A stretch of 11,862 bases of DNA from NCBI GenBank assembly GCA_031269405.1, contig JAISZE010000146.1:1-11862 (forward strand), read 5' to 3'. Position numbers and translations under genes: made by a program. The notes under the pieces are model-generated. The model saw nothing but the letters and a program-made list of their open reading frames with translations. It had not been told where the DNA came from and did not search any database. Below, piece by piece: positions 1-7,000 of this stretch (position 1 is its first letter; each line of letters begins with the position of its first letter). This DNA is from Treponema sp. (GTDB lineage: Bacteria; Spirochaetota; Spirochaetia; Treponematales; Breznakiellaceae).

Positions 1-2
1 GC

Positions 3-98
3 AAACGCGCCTGGTTCGCCCTTAAATGGGAAGTGGAACGGGGCGGGGAAAAAGGCGAGAGCGGCTGGAGCGAGCTGGTTTCGGAAATCATCCCCTAA
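3..98 (+). CDS. C-terminal end of an unidentified protein (partial)
   Basis: The window opens inside a gene. The third frame stays open for 31 codons and ends at a TAA, giving a tail rich in Trp, Glu and Gly (KRAWFALKWEVERGG, later GWSELVSEIIP). Its mixed hydrophobic and charged composition looks like real protein. The first frame is also open, to a TAA at 100-102, but it gives a low-complexity Gly/Ala/Lys/Ser string and looks like a shadow. I cannot name the family from 31 residues. An inverted repeat follows the stop and may mark the end of the transcript. Confidence 0.5.
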   Translation, partial: KRAWFALKWEVERGGEKGESGWSELVSEIIP

Positions 99-114
99 GT
101 AAACAAAAAGTAAA

Positions 115-197
115 ACCGCCAAGGCGAAGAAGGCGAAGAAGGAAGGGAAAAAGCACCGCTTCCTACATCCTTCTGCGCCTTTGCGCGCCTTGGCGGT
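115..197. repeat. Long imperfect inverted repeat in the intergenic gap
   Basis: A perfect 12-bp arm, ACCGCCAAGGCG at 115-126, is matched by its reverse complement at 186-197. Similarity continues inward: AAGAAGGCGAAGAAGG on the left against the complement of a CTTCTGCGCCTTTGCG-like stretch on the right. The transcript could fold into a long imperfect stem. No T run follows the right arm on the plus strand, so it is a poor intrinsic terminator for the upstream gene. The Gly-rich GCGCCTTTGCG/CTTGGCGG style resembles dispersed intergenic repeats of many bacterial genomes (inference from memory). Nothing else recognisable lies between 99 and the promoter candidate at 266. Confidence 0.6.
121..142 (+). 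repeat. 9-bp tandem repeat AAGGCGAAG
   Basis: The unit AAGGCGAAG occurs twice in tandem and then partly a third time (AAGG) inside the left arm of the inverted repeat. It is purine-only apart from one C per unit. It may simply be part of the larger repeat element. Confidence 0.6.
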
Positions 198-265
198 AAA
201 AATTCTTCAATCTTTCGTAGTTTCCCGTGCTTGAAAAGTAAACGCCGGCGCCCTGTGTTCTTCGC

Positions 266-294
266 TTGACATGAAGTTTTCTTTTTCCCATGAT
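266..294 (+). promoter_or_regulatory. Candidate sigma-70 promoter for the DUF4912-GH57 unit
   Basis: A perfect -35 TTGACA at 266-271 is followed after 17 bases by CATGAT at 289-294, a 4/6 match to TATAAT. A second possible -10, GATACT at 292-297, is spaced 20 bases away and is less likely. The -35 sits in the 11-mer TTCGCTTGACA (261-271), which recurs exactly at 11803-11813 in front of the promoter at the far end of the window. Transcription would start near 301-303, which excludes the ATG at 271 as a translation start and leaves almost no leader before the ATG at 304. Confidence 0.5.
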
Positions 295-303
295 ACTAAA
301 ATC

Positions 304-1035
304 ATGGATGATTCCCTGGTTACCAGGTCCTGTCTTGAAAGGCTCTCTACTGACGAACTGATCCGCATGGCGGACCGGTCGGGGCTGGATATCCCTCCGG
401 GGCTGGATCGGATTTTTATTATAGAAGAACTCCTGGATCTGGCCGCGGAAGATAGGGAGGATGAAGAACCCCTGGAAGCTGCGCCCGTTACTGCGGATGC
501 TAAGGAACCCGCGGCGCTTCCAAAACAGTATAACATTACCTTTATCGAAGCCATGATGCGGGATCCCTTGTGGATCTTTGTTTTTTGGGAAGTAAAGGAA
601 GCCGACCGGGAGGTTTTTGAAAACGCCCCGGATTTTGACGGTTATTACCTCAAAGTATCGCCCTGGGGCAGGGCTGAACCGGCGGTCCGGGAACGGATAT
701 CCCCTGAAGACGCCGCAAAGGAAGGGGTGTTCATCGTTCCCGTAGGGGCTGGGGATACGGCGTGGTACCTAAGTTTCCCTCCCGGGGACGGAAGCCCGGG
801 AGGAAACAGAAACAGGCAATACAAGGTAGAGCTCTGCGCCGGGCAGGGAGGGGGGGGGATCCTCCTGGCGGCGTCCAAGCCCTTCAGACTCCCGGAACTG
901 CTCGATCTTCCCAGGCGGGACAGGGCTGAGGGCAGCCCTTTGATCGGTCTGTCCGGAGCCGGAGATTTTCATATCCTCAGAAATGGGGACCGGCAGTCCC
1001 GGGCCAGAAAGCGGGATTATTCATCGGCTGGTTGA
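304..1035 (+). CDS. DUF4912 domain protein with N-terminal Rho_N/SAP-like segment
   Basis: This is a 243-residue cytoplasmic protein with no signal peptide. Residues 8-47 (LERLSTDELIRMADRSGLDI, then IIEELL) resemble the helix-extension-helix fold of Rho-N/SAP-type domains that often precedes DUF4912. An acidic linker follows at about 48-68. Residues 71-197 fit DUF4912: the opening LPKQYNITFIEAMMRDPLWIFVFWEV, a central IPVGAGDTAWYL and a closing KPFRLPE are the hallmarks. The molecular role of DUF4912 is not established. The GH57 gene begins one base after the stop, so the two are probably co-translated and a role in glucan metabolism is inferred. The in-frame ATG at 271 adds 11 residues but overlaps the -35 candidate, so I start at 304; neither start has a clear Shine-Dalgarno sequence. 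A nine-G tract (850-858) encodes part of GGGG at 182-185 and could slip. The last 40 residues look unstructured. Confidence 0.8.
   Translation: MDDSLVTRSCLERLSTDELIRMADRSGLDIPPGLDRIFIIEELLDLAAEDREDEEPLEAAPVTADAKEPAALPKQYNITFIEAMMRDPLWIFVFWEVKEADREVFENAPDFDGYYLKVSPWGRAEPAVRERISPEDAAKEGVFIVPVGAGDTAWYLSFPPGDGSPGGNRNRQYKVELCAGQGGGGILLAASKPFRLPELLDLPRRDRAEGSPLIGLSGAGDFHILRNGDRQSRARKRDYSSAG
774..806 (+). repeat. GC-rich hairpin inside the DUF4912 gene
   Basis: CCTCCCGGG at 778-786 is exactly complementary to CCCGGGAGG at 795-803, with an 8-base loop (GACGGAAG). Three further T-A pairs (774-776 with 804-806) add to the stem if C777 bulges. It encodes a Pro/Gly loop (FPPGDGSPGG), so coding composition may explain part of the symmetry. 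Confidence 0.6.
850..858 (+). repeat. Homopolymeric G9 tract in the DUF4912 coding region
   Basis: Nine consecutive G residues lie within codons for a Gly run. Gaining one G would bring a TGA into frame at 927-929; losing one would bring a TGA into frame at 941-943. Either product loses the end of the DUF4912 domain and stops about 100 bases before the GH57 start. Poly-G tracts of about this length are known to vary in Treponema pallidum. Variability here is inference. Confidence 0.75.
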
Positions 1036-1036
1036 C

Positions 1037-2617
1037 ATGAACAGTTCTCCTGTACTTTCCATCGTCCTCAACGCCCATACCCCTTTTGTCAGGCACCCGG
1101 AACAATCCCATTGCCTGCAGGAACACTGGTTTTTTGAAGCCCTCTCTGAAACCTACCTGCCGCTTTTGGAAGTTTTCGACCGCCTCGACAGGGATCACAT
1201 ACCCTTCAGGATGGGGCTCTCGCTTTCCCCTATACTCTGCCACATGCTTACCGATGAGTTCCTCATTAAGCGTTATCTGGAATATACGGACAGGCAGATC
1301 GAATTCGGCGCCCGGGAACTGGACAGGCTGCCGGAGCATGAAAACATCAGGGAAACGGCAAGGTTTTTTTACGATCGCATCCTGGACAGGAGGGCGCTTT
1401 TTACCGGGCGTTTCGGGGGGAACCTGCTCAGGGGTTTTGCTTATTACCAGAAAAAAGGCCGCCTTGAGCTGCTGGCTACCGGGGCGACTCATTCTTTCCT
1501 TCCCTTTTATACGCCTTATCCCGAGGCGGTACAGGCGGAAATCGAAGTTGCCACAGGCGCCTACCGCGGTTATTTCGGCAAATACCCCCAGGGGTTCTGG
1601 CTGCCCGAGCTTGGCTGGACCGGGGAACTGGATACCTGGTTCAGAGCCTATAATTTCGCCTATACTATAGTGGAAACCCACGGTTTGGTCTTCGGCCATC
1701 CTTATGCCGAAAAGGGGAGTTTCTACCCTGCCAGGACCCCGTCCGGCCTTCTTATCCTGGGGCGGGATTTTTATGCCCAGGAAGATATCGAGGCCATGAC
1801 GGCTGCCCCTGAGTACCGGGACAACCGGAGGGATCTGGGATACGAGCTTCCTCCGGAACTGCTCATGCCTTTCCTCGGATCCCAGGGGGGGCGCACCAGT
1901 ACGGGCTATAAATGCTGGTCCGCAGGAGGAGGCCTTTACGATCCCCTAAAGGCCGCCCAAAAAGCCGCTGAACAGGCCCGGCTGTTTCTGAAAAACCGGA
2001 TCTCCCGGTTCCGGGAAGCGGGGAAATTCATGAAAGAGCCCCCTCTCTGCCTCTGCGCCTTTGACGCCGATACTTTTGGCCGCCGCTGGTACGAAGGGCC
2101 GGAATTTCTGGAAACCCTTTTCCGTTCCCTTTGGGATCCCCGGGAGTACGGCGGGGAACTCCAGTTTATGACCCCTGTGGAATACCTTTATAAACAGGAT
2201 GTCGGCAGTTTCCAGGTCCTTATGCCCGGATTTTCCTCTTCCGGCGTGAATGGTTACGCCGAAAGCTGGGTGGACGCTTCTAACGACTGGATGTATTGCC
2301 ATACCATGCGCGCTATTGAGCGCATGACAGAACTCGCCGACCGTTTTCCCGATAATTCGGGCCTTAAAGAGCGGGCCTTGAACCAGGCTGCCAGGGAGAT
2401 ACTGCTGGCTATGGCTTCAGACTGGCCCAAGATGCTTTATAAGCAAGAGTCTTCCGATTACGCCAGGAGCCAGATTGAGTCCTCTTTGAGGAATTTTACC
2501 ACCATATACGAGGCCCTTGGGAGCAACTATATCAGTACCGAATGGCTTACCGGTCTCGAACGGAGGCACAATATTTTTCCCCATATCAATTACCGGGTGT
2601 TTCGAAGAAAAAAGTAG
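1037..2617 (+). CDS. Glycoside hydrolase family 57, DUF1957 type (probable 1,4-alpha-glucan branching enzyme or relative)
   Basis: This 526-residue protein matches GH57/DUF1957 along its length. The opening (LSIVLNAHTPFVRHPE, residues 7-22) is family motif 1, usually HAHLPY. ATGATHSFLPFY (147-158) is motif 2. GFWLPELGW (186-194) holds Glu191, the expected nucleophile. FDADTFGRRWYEG (342-354) holds Asp343, the expected acid/base. The end has the DUF1957-type C-terminal helical region, with SDWPKMLY and a long helix to YEAL. Family members form alpha-1,6 branches in alpha-glucans or cleave alpha-1,4 bonds. No signal peptide is seen, so it should be cytoplasmic and act on glycogen-like polymers. 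Some motif positions deviate: Asn in place of the first His of motif 1, RRW for HWW, and SSSG (400-403) where SSWG is usual. Activity therefore cannot be assumed. The start at 1037 follows the upstream TGA by one base. An in-frame ATG at 983 would add 18 unconserved residues overlapping the upstream gene and is less likely. Confidence 0.88.
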   Translation: MNSSPVLSIVLNAHTPFVRHPEQSHCLQEHWFFEALSETYLPLLEVFDRLDRDHIPFRMGLSLSPILCHMLTDEFLIKRYLEYTDRQIEFGARELDRLPEHENIRETARFFYDRILDRRALFTGRFGGNLLRGFAYYQKKGRLELLATGATHSFLPFYTPYPEAVQAEIEVATGAYRGYFGKYPQGFWLPELGWTGELDTWFRAYNFAYTIVETHGLVFGHPYAEKGSFYPARTPSGLLILGRDFYAQEDIEAMTAAPEYRDNRRDLGYELPPELLMPFLGSQGGRTSTGYKCWSAGGGLYDPLKAAQKAAEQARLFLKNRISRFREAGKFMKEPPLCLCAFDADTFGRRWYEGPEFLETLFRSLWDPREYGGELQFMTPVEYLYKQDVGSFQVLMPGFSSSGVNGYAESWVDASNDWMYCHTMRAIERMTELADRFPDNSGLKERALNQAAREILLAMASDWPKMLYKQESSDYARSQIESSLRNFTTIYEALGSNYISTEWLTGLERRHNIFPHINYRVFRRKK

Positions 2618-2638
2618 GCGCTGTTCCAGGGCTAAGCC

Positions 2639-3934
2639 TTAATAATCCAGAGTCTGCATATCGTTAATTTTCTGCTGCACGCTCTGGGCATGGGTGATGA
2701 TGCTGAGCCCTTCCCTGGCGGGATCGAATTTGGAGTCCAGGCGGAGGGCTTCTTCCCAATATTCCCGGGCTTCCTGGTAGTTCTCCCTGGAATACGCGTC
2801 CAGCCCTGCAAGGTAGAGTTGGTCCACCCTGGCGGCCCGTTCCTTTCTGCCCCCGTCGCCCAGGTTGAAGCGGACCCCCAGGCTTACCCGGTTCAGGGGC
2901 TGCATCTGCGTCAGGAGATCCAGGGTGTAGTTGAGGTCCAGGGAGATCTTATCCAGTTCCACAGCGCTTCCCAGGGCGATCCGTACGTTCCCGTGTTTGC
3001 CCATAAGGCCCATGCGCATGGACAAAAAGTTCGTTACCTGCGCGGCGAATCCTGCGGCCCAGTAGGGCCTTTCTGAAAGGCCGGGGTCCGCAAGGTTCAA
3101 GGGCACGGAAAAGTCAAAAGAGACAAGAAGGGGCCGCAGGGGCTTATAGGACAGAGCTATAACCGCTGTGGAAGGCAGGGGATCGCCTTTTGCCGGAGGG
3201 CCCAGGTTCCGGATCACCAGCGCCGCGGAGCTGTTGCTGTCCCTGGAACTGTAGGTTTTCAGGACATTGAACCGCGTCAGAAAGCCGATGTCCGCCATAG
3301 CCATAGCGGCGGACTGGGAACGGCCTGAACCGGAGATTAGAGCGCCTTCGTTGTTCCCCTGGTCGTCGGCGTCGGTAAAATCGGGAACGAACCTGAAGGC
3401 CCCTTTTACATTTGCCCCCAGGGAGAGGCCGGAAAAATAGTACCCTGACAGAAAATTGTAGGAAACATTCAGGGTTCCCACTGCTTCCGAATAGTACCCT
3501 TTGGAAACCCTGTCCCCGTAGATATTGTATTCGGTAAAAGGGGTGTAGAGCCATTTGGCCCCTGCGCCGAAGCCCAGATTCCCCAGCCTGTGGGCAAAAA
3601 CCGCCCCTTCGATTTTGGTATCCGCTATCCAGTTGTTGTGGAACAACGCCAGTTCGGTGTAGGGCAGGACCGCCGAGCCTGCGGGATTGTACTCAATAAA
3701 GGATATATCATCAGAAACTGCGGCAAAAGCCCCTGCCATCCCTTCGGAGCGGCCTCCCATAGGTACGTTCAGGACCGGGAAGGCGGTCAGGCCGGCGTTT
3801 TCATCAGGCCCGAAGATGGAATTGAGGTAATCCGAAATAGAACTGTAGGAGTCTGAATCGAAATCCAGCGCTCCGGCTCTGCCGGGCAGTGTGAACAAAA
3901 TAATACAACAAAAAAGAAAGAGCGCTTTCTTCAT
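2639..3934 (-). CDS. UPF0164 (FadL/PorV-like) outer-membrane beta-barrel protein with C-terminal TPR
   Basis: This 431-residue protein has a clear signal peptide: Lys-Lys, a hydrophobic core at residues 4-17 and a probable cut after Ala22 (GRAGA|LDFD). The conserved N-terminal hatch-like motif PMGGRSEGMAGAFAAVSDD, followed by EYNPAG (59-86), is typical of UPF0164 and related PorV/FadL-type proteins. The middle alternates aromatic and polar residues in strands, as outer-membrane barrels do, ending with VSLGVRFNLG near 350-360. Residues about 371-410 (LYLAGLDAYSRENYQEAREY, then WEEALRLDSKFDP) form a TPR-like helical pair, probably periplasmic. Known T. pallidum members are proposed to import hydrophobic compounds; the substrate here is unknown. 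The ATG at 3934 is preferred to a TTG three bases upstream. No Shine-Dalgarno sequence is seen. The gene converges on the GH57 gene across only 21 bases and diverges from the TPR gene. Confidence 0.85.
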   Translation of the reverse strand: MKKALFLFCCIILFTLPGRAGALDFDSDSYSSISDYLNSIFGPDENAGLTAFPVLNVPMGGRSEGMAGAFAAVSDDISFIEYNPAGSAVLPYTELALFHNNWIADTKIEGAVFAHRLGNLGFGAGAKWLYTPFTEYNIYGDRVSKGYYSEAVGTLNVSYNFLSGYYFSGLSLGANVKGAFRFVPDFTDADDQGNNEGALISGSGRSQSAAMAMADIGFLTRFNVLKTYSSRDSNSSAALVIRNLGPPAKGDPLPSTAVIALSYKPLRPLLVSFDFSVPLNLADPGLSERPYWAAGFAAQVTNFLSMRMGLMGKHGNVRIALGSAVELDKISLDLNYTLDLLTQMQPLNRVSLGVRFNLGDGGRKERAARVDQLYLAGLDAYSRENYQEAREYWEEALRLDSKFDPAREGLSIITHAQSVQQKINDMQTLDY

Positions 3935-3942
3935 CAATCTAT

Positions 3943-3948
3943 ACTATA
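3943..3948 (-). promoter_or_regulatory. Candidate -10 element for the UPF0164 gene
   Basis: Read on the minus strand, TATAGT lies eight bases before the ATG at 3934, inside TATATAGTATAG. No convincing -35 is present: TGGATT lies 17 bases upstream. If this -10 is used, the transcript would start at or within a base or two of the start codon. Confidence 0.3.
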
Positions 3949-3998
3949 TATCGGAAAGCCCGGTAAATCCATTGATTGATCCAGGAGTTTTTTGCATC

Positions 3999-4008
3999 AA
4001 CTATAGTT
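3999..4008. promoter_or_regulatory. 10-bp palindrome AACTATAGTT in the divergent intergenic region
   Basis: A perfect 10-bp palindrome lies about midway between the two divergent genes, upstream of both promoter candidates. It could be an operator for a dimeric regulator. Palindromes this short do arise by chance in AT-rich DNA. Confidence 0.3.
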
Positions 4009-4017
4009 TATTAAGCC

Positions 4018-4046
4018 TTCACCGATATATATAAGTATATTATACT
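4018..4046 (+). promoter_or_regulatory. Candidate promoter of the TPR-phosphatase unit
   Basis: TTCACC (4018-4023, 4/6 to TTGACA), a 17-base AT-rich spacer and TATACT (4041-4046, 5/6 to TATAAT) make a plausible sigma-70 promoter. A second TATACT overlaps at 4046-4051. A perfect inverted repeat AGTATA-T-TATACT (4034-4046) covers the -10, so a repressor could bind there. The sequence TATACTATA at 4041-4049 also occurs at 3940-3948, at the promoter candidate of the divergent gene. Confidence 0.45.
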
Positions 4047-4070
4047 ATACTGTATTAGGCAATTTTTGTG

Positions 4071-7000
4071 ATGAGTTTCCGGTGCCCTGCGGCGTCAAAC
4101 CGCGAGAGAGGGCTGATTTTACGGCTCCTGGCAGCGGTCCTTTTCCTCCTGGCCGCCGCGGCTTCCCTCCATGCCGGCGGGACCAGGGATACAATCTTGT
4201 CCCGCGCCGACGAGCTTATCGATAATAAACAGTACGACGAGGCCATACAGGCCCTTACGGAATACGTAAAAACCAACCCCGGCAAATTCGACGACGCCCA
4301 GAAGCGGCTCCAGAGGATAGTCAGGCTCAGGGAACAATACAATACCATCGCTGACGAGCTTCTGGAAATCCTGGTGGAAAACCCTGACGATAACGACAAG
4401 ATCCTGGAACTCATCAACCGGTTGACTGCTATTGAACTGGTTTCCAACCCTTCTACCCGGCGTTTTTTGGACCAAATTCTGGACCTGGCTACATTCAACC
4501 GCAACCGGAACCGGCTGGAGGAAATCCTGGAACAGGGGAGGATCCTTCTTGCCCAAAGGGATTACCCGGGGGCCCTGGAATGTTATGCCTCAGGGCTGGA
4601 GATTTATCAGTCTGAGTACTTTTCTTCCGGTTTCGGGGAAGAGGCGGAGGAGGCGGCATCCCGGGGCCTGGAAGACATCTCCCGGGGAATCGGGGAATTC
4701 GCCGCCCTTATGGAACCTTTTAGCCAGGCTGCCCGGACTGTGGAGAACCGCGGCAGGGACGCTGTTCCCTCTGAGATCAGGCAGGCGTATAACGCCCTGA
4801 TCCCCTATATGGAGGATTTTTCCCTCATCATGAACAGCTTTTTCGGCGCAGGGCTTGCGTACGAAAACCAGCTTGCCCTTCTCCAGAGTCAGGATGAATC
4901 CCTTGGGGACCGTTCCTTTTTGTCTTTCGCCGTCCGCCTTATCAGAGGCCCTGCGGGCCAGGACGAAGGCATAGTGGGAACCCTGAACCGGTACTGGCAG
5001 GAGCGGATAGTCCCTGTAGAAGGGGCAATAGCGGCCCTGGCGGAGGATGCCTATACCCGTGCCCATGCCCTGTCCGCAGCGGCGGATTACGCAGGAGCCG
5101 CTCCCTTTCTGGATACGGCGGAAGAATACCTGGGTATGGCTATGGATTTCGTGAACCACTACCTGGTGCTTTTCCAGGCCTCAGGGGTTCCTGTTACAAT
5201 GGTTTTTGACGAACCTGTAGTGGAGGACAAAGCCGGGGATTACCTTGCGTACCAGTCCATGAACCGGGCGGTCGGGTTTATCCGCGAGGCCGGGATCATA
5301 GGCAGGCAGAACCAGGCCCTGGGGGACAATTTCCCGGCTTTCTCTTCCTGGCAGGAAGGGCTCCTTGACGCTTCTGCGGCGGTTTCCGCGGAGGATGCGG
5401 ACCGGGCGTCCCTTAAGGCCATGGGCGCCGGCGTCGACGCCCTTATGGCGGAAATTGCCGCCGATACCCGGACGGTACAGGGCTATCCGGATCCCGCTCC
5501 GGAAGGAGCGCCCCCTGCGCTTTACCTGGACCAGGCCCGGGATATCGCCTCGGCCCTGGAAACAGTGATCAGGACCCGGGAATACCAGGCTATAGTGCGG
5601 CGCTATACCATTTCCACAGAGGAGCTTTCCCATGAAGTAAGCGCCAGGGAAGATGAGTTCGCCCGGGGAAACAGCCTGGTAGAAGGGATCAGGACTGAAG
5701 AAAACGGAGAATCAGCAATAGCCCATTATCCTGCAGAAGGCCTTGAAGCTCTTACCCAAATGAGCCAGCGGGCTGCTGTGAATCTTGCCGGTTGCAGGGA
5801 ACTGCTTAACCTTTTCGCCTCAGAACCCCAGGGTATTTCCGGTTCCGGCGAAGTGGGGACTCTCTATTCCTACGCCCGGTCCCTGGCAGGCAGTCTTGAA
5901 AACCTCCTGGCCAGGACGGGAACGGTTTCCGCCGCAGCGAGGATCCAGATTGCCCGGGCCGACGCCCTGCGGCTTGAAGGGGACAGGCTCTTCCAGGAGT
6001 CCCAGGCCGCCCTGGGGCGGAACAACTTCGATGTTGCCCGGGACCGGCTCCAGCGGGCCACAGAGCGGTATCATGATTCTCTGGTGATTCAGGAATCCGC
6101 TTCCCTTAGATCTTCCTGGGATACCCGGCTGGTCAACTTAGGGGCGGAAATCGTCAGAGCTGAAAATGAAATCGTAGTGCGGGATGTACGGGACATGGTA
6201 ACCAGGGCCCGGAACTCCTATTACGCGGGCAACATGGAACAGGCCGAGGACCTTCTGGTCCGGGCCCAGAACCGCTGGCATGACACTAACGTCACCGAAC
6301 AGCCTGAAGTGGTATACTGGCTCAACCTGGTCCGCGGGGCCATGTCCCTCCAGTCAGGGCGGACTATCCCCGCTACGGCGCCTCTCTACGCCGAGATGAG
6401 CCAGCTTTTGAGCGACGCCAGGAGGAACTACGACGAAGGAGTCAGGCTCCTCAACGCCGGTCAGCGCCCGCAGGGGCTTAACCGTTTCAACGAGGCCCTC
6501 CAGTTGGCCCAGGAAGTACGGCTTATGTTCCCTATGAACCACGATGCCAGGATGCTGGAACTTAGAATCGAACAGCAGACCGACAGCGCCGCTTTTAACG
6601 CCGCTTTCAGGCAGCGCCTTAACGAGGCCGTAGCCGGGACCAGGCAGAAGTCCGTAGAGTCTTTCGCCGAACTCCAGGACCTGGCGGAGATTAACCCCCG
6701 GTATTCGGGGATAGGGGCCATACTCACCCAGGCGGAGATAGACATGGGCTACAGGCCGCCTCCGCCGGACCCGCGGGATCTCTCCCGCTCTGCCGAGCTT
6801 GCCCGGCAGGCCCAGGTTATTGTCGGCGCCAGGGACAGCACCCAGTACGAGGTTGCCAGGACCCAGCTTGATGAGGCCCTCCGTCTTAATCCCAACAATA
6901 CCCAGGCCCAGACGCTGCTGGATCGGGTCCAGATCCTGATGACCGGCACAGGTACCATAGTCCTGAGCAGCCGCGCCCAGGATCTCTATACCGTCGCGGT

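Noticed and set aside
271..303. Upstream ATG at 271 as start of the DUF4912 protein
   Set aside because: It overlaps a perfect TTGACA -35 hexamer and adds residues unlike the family start; no Shine-Dalgarno sequence precedes it.
983..1036. ATG at 983 as the GH57 start
   Set aside because: It would add 18 Gly/Ser/Pro-rich residues overlapping the upstream gene, while the family similarity begins just after the ATG at 1037.
977..1699. 240-codon open frame on the minus strand opposite the GH57 gene
   Set aside because: It mirrors the codon pattern of the well-supported GH57 gene; the translation has no recognisable domain.
1885..1891. G7 tract in the GH57 gene as a slippage site
   Set aside because: Shorter than the lengths usually linked with variation; useful only as a control for the two G9 tracts.
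2618..2638. Bidirectional terminator between the convergent genes
   Set aside because: Only a 4-bp AGGC/GCCT match across a long loop, and no T run on either strand.
3144..3554. 136-codon minus-strand frame inside the UPF0164 gene
   Set aside because: Arg/Gly-rich out-of-frame translation of the barrel gene, without start signals.
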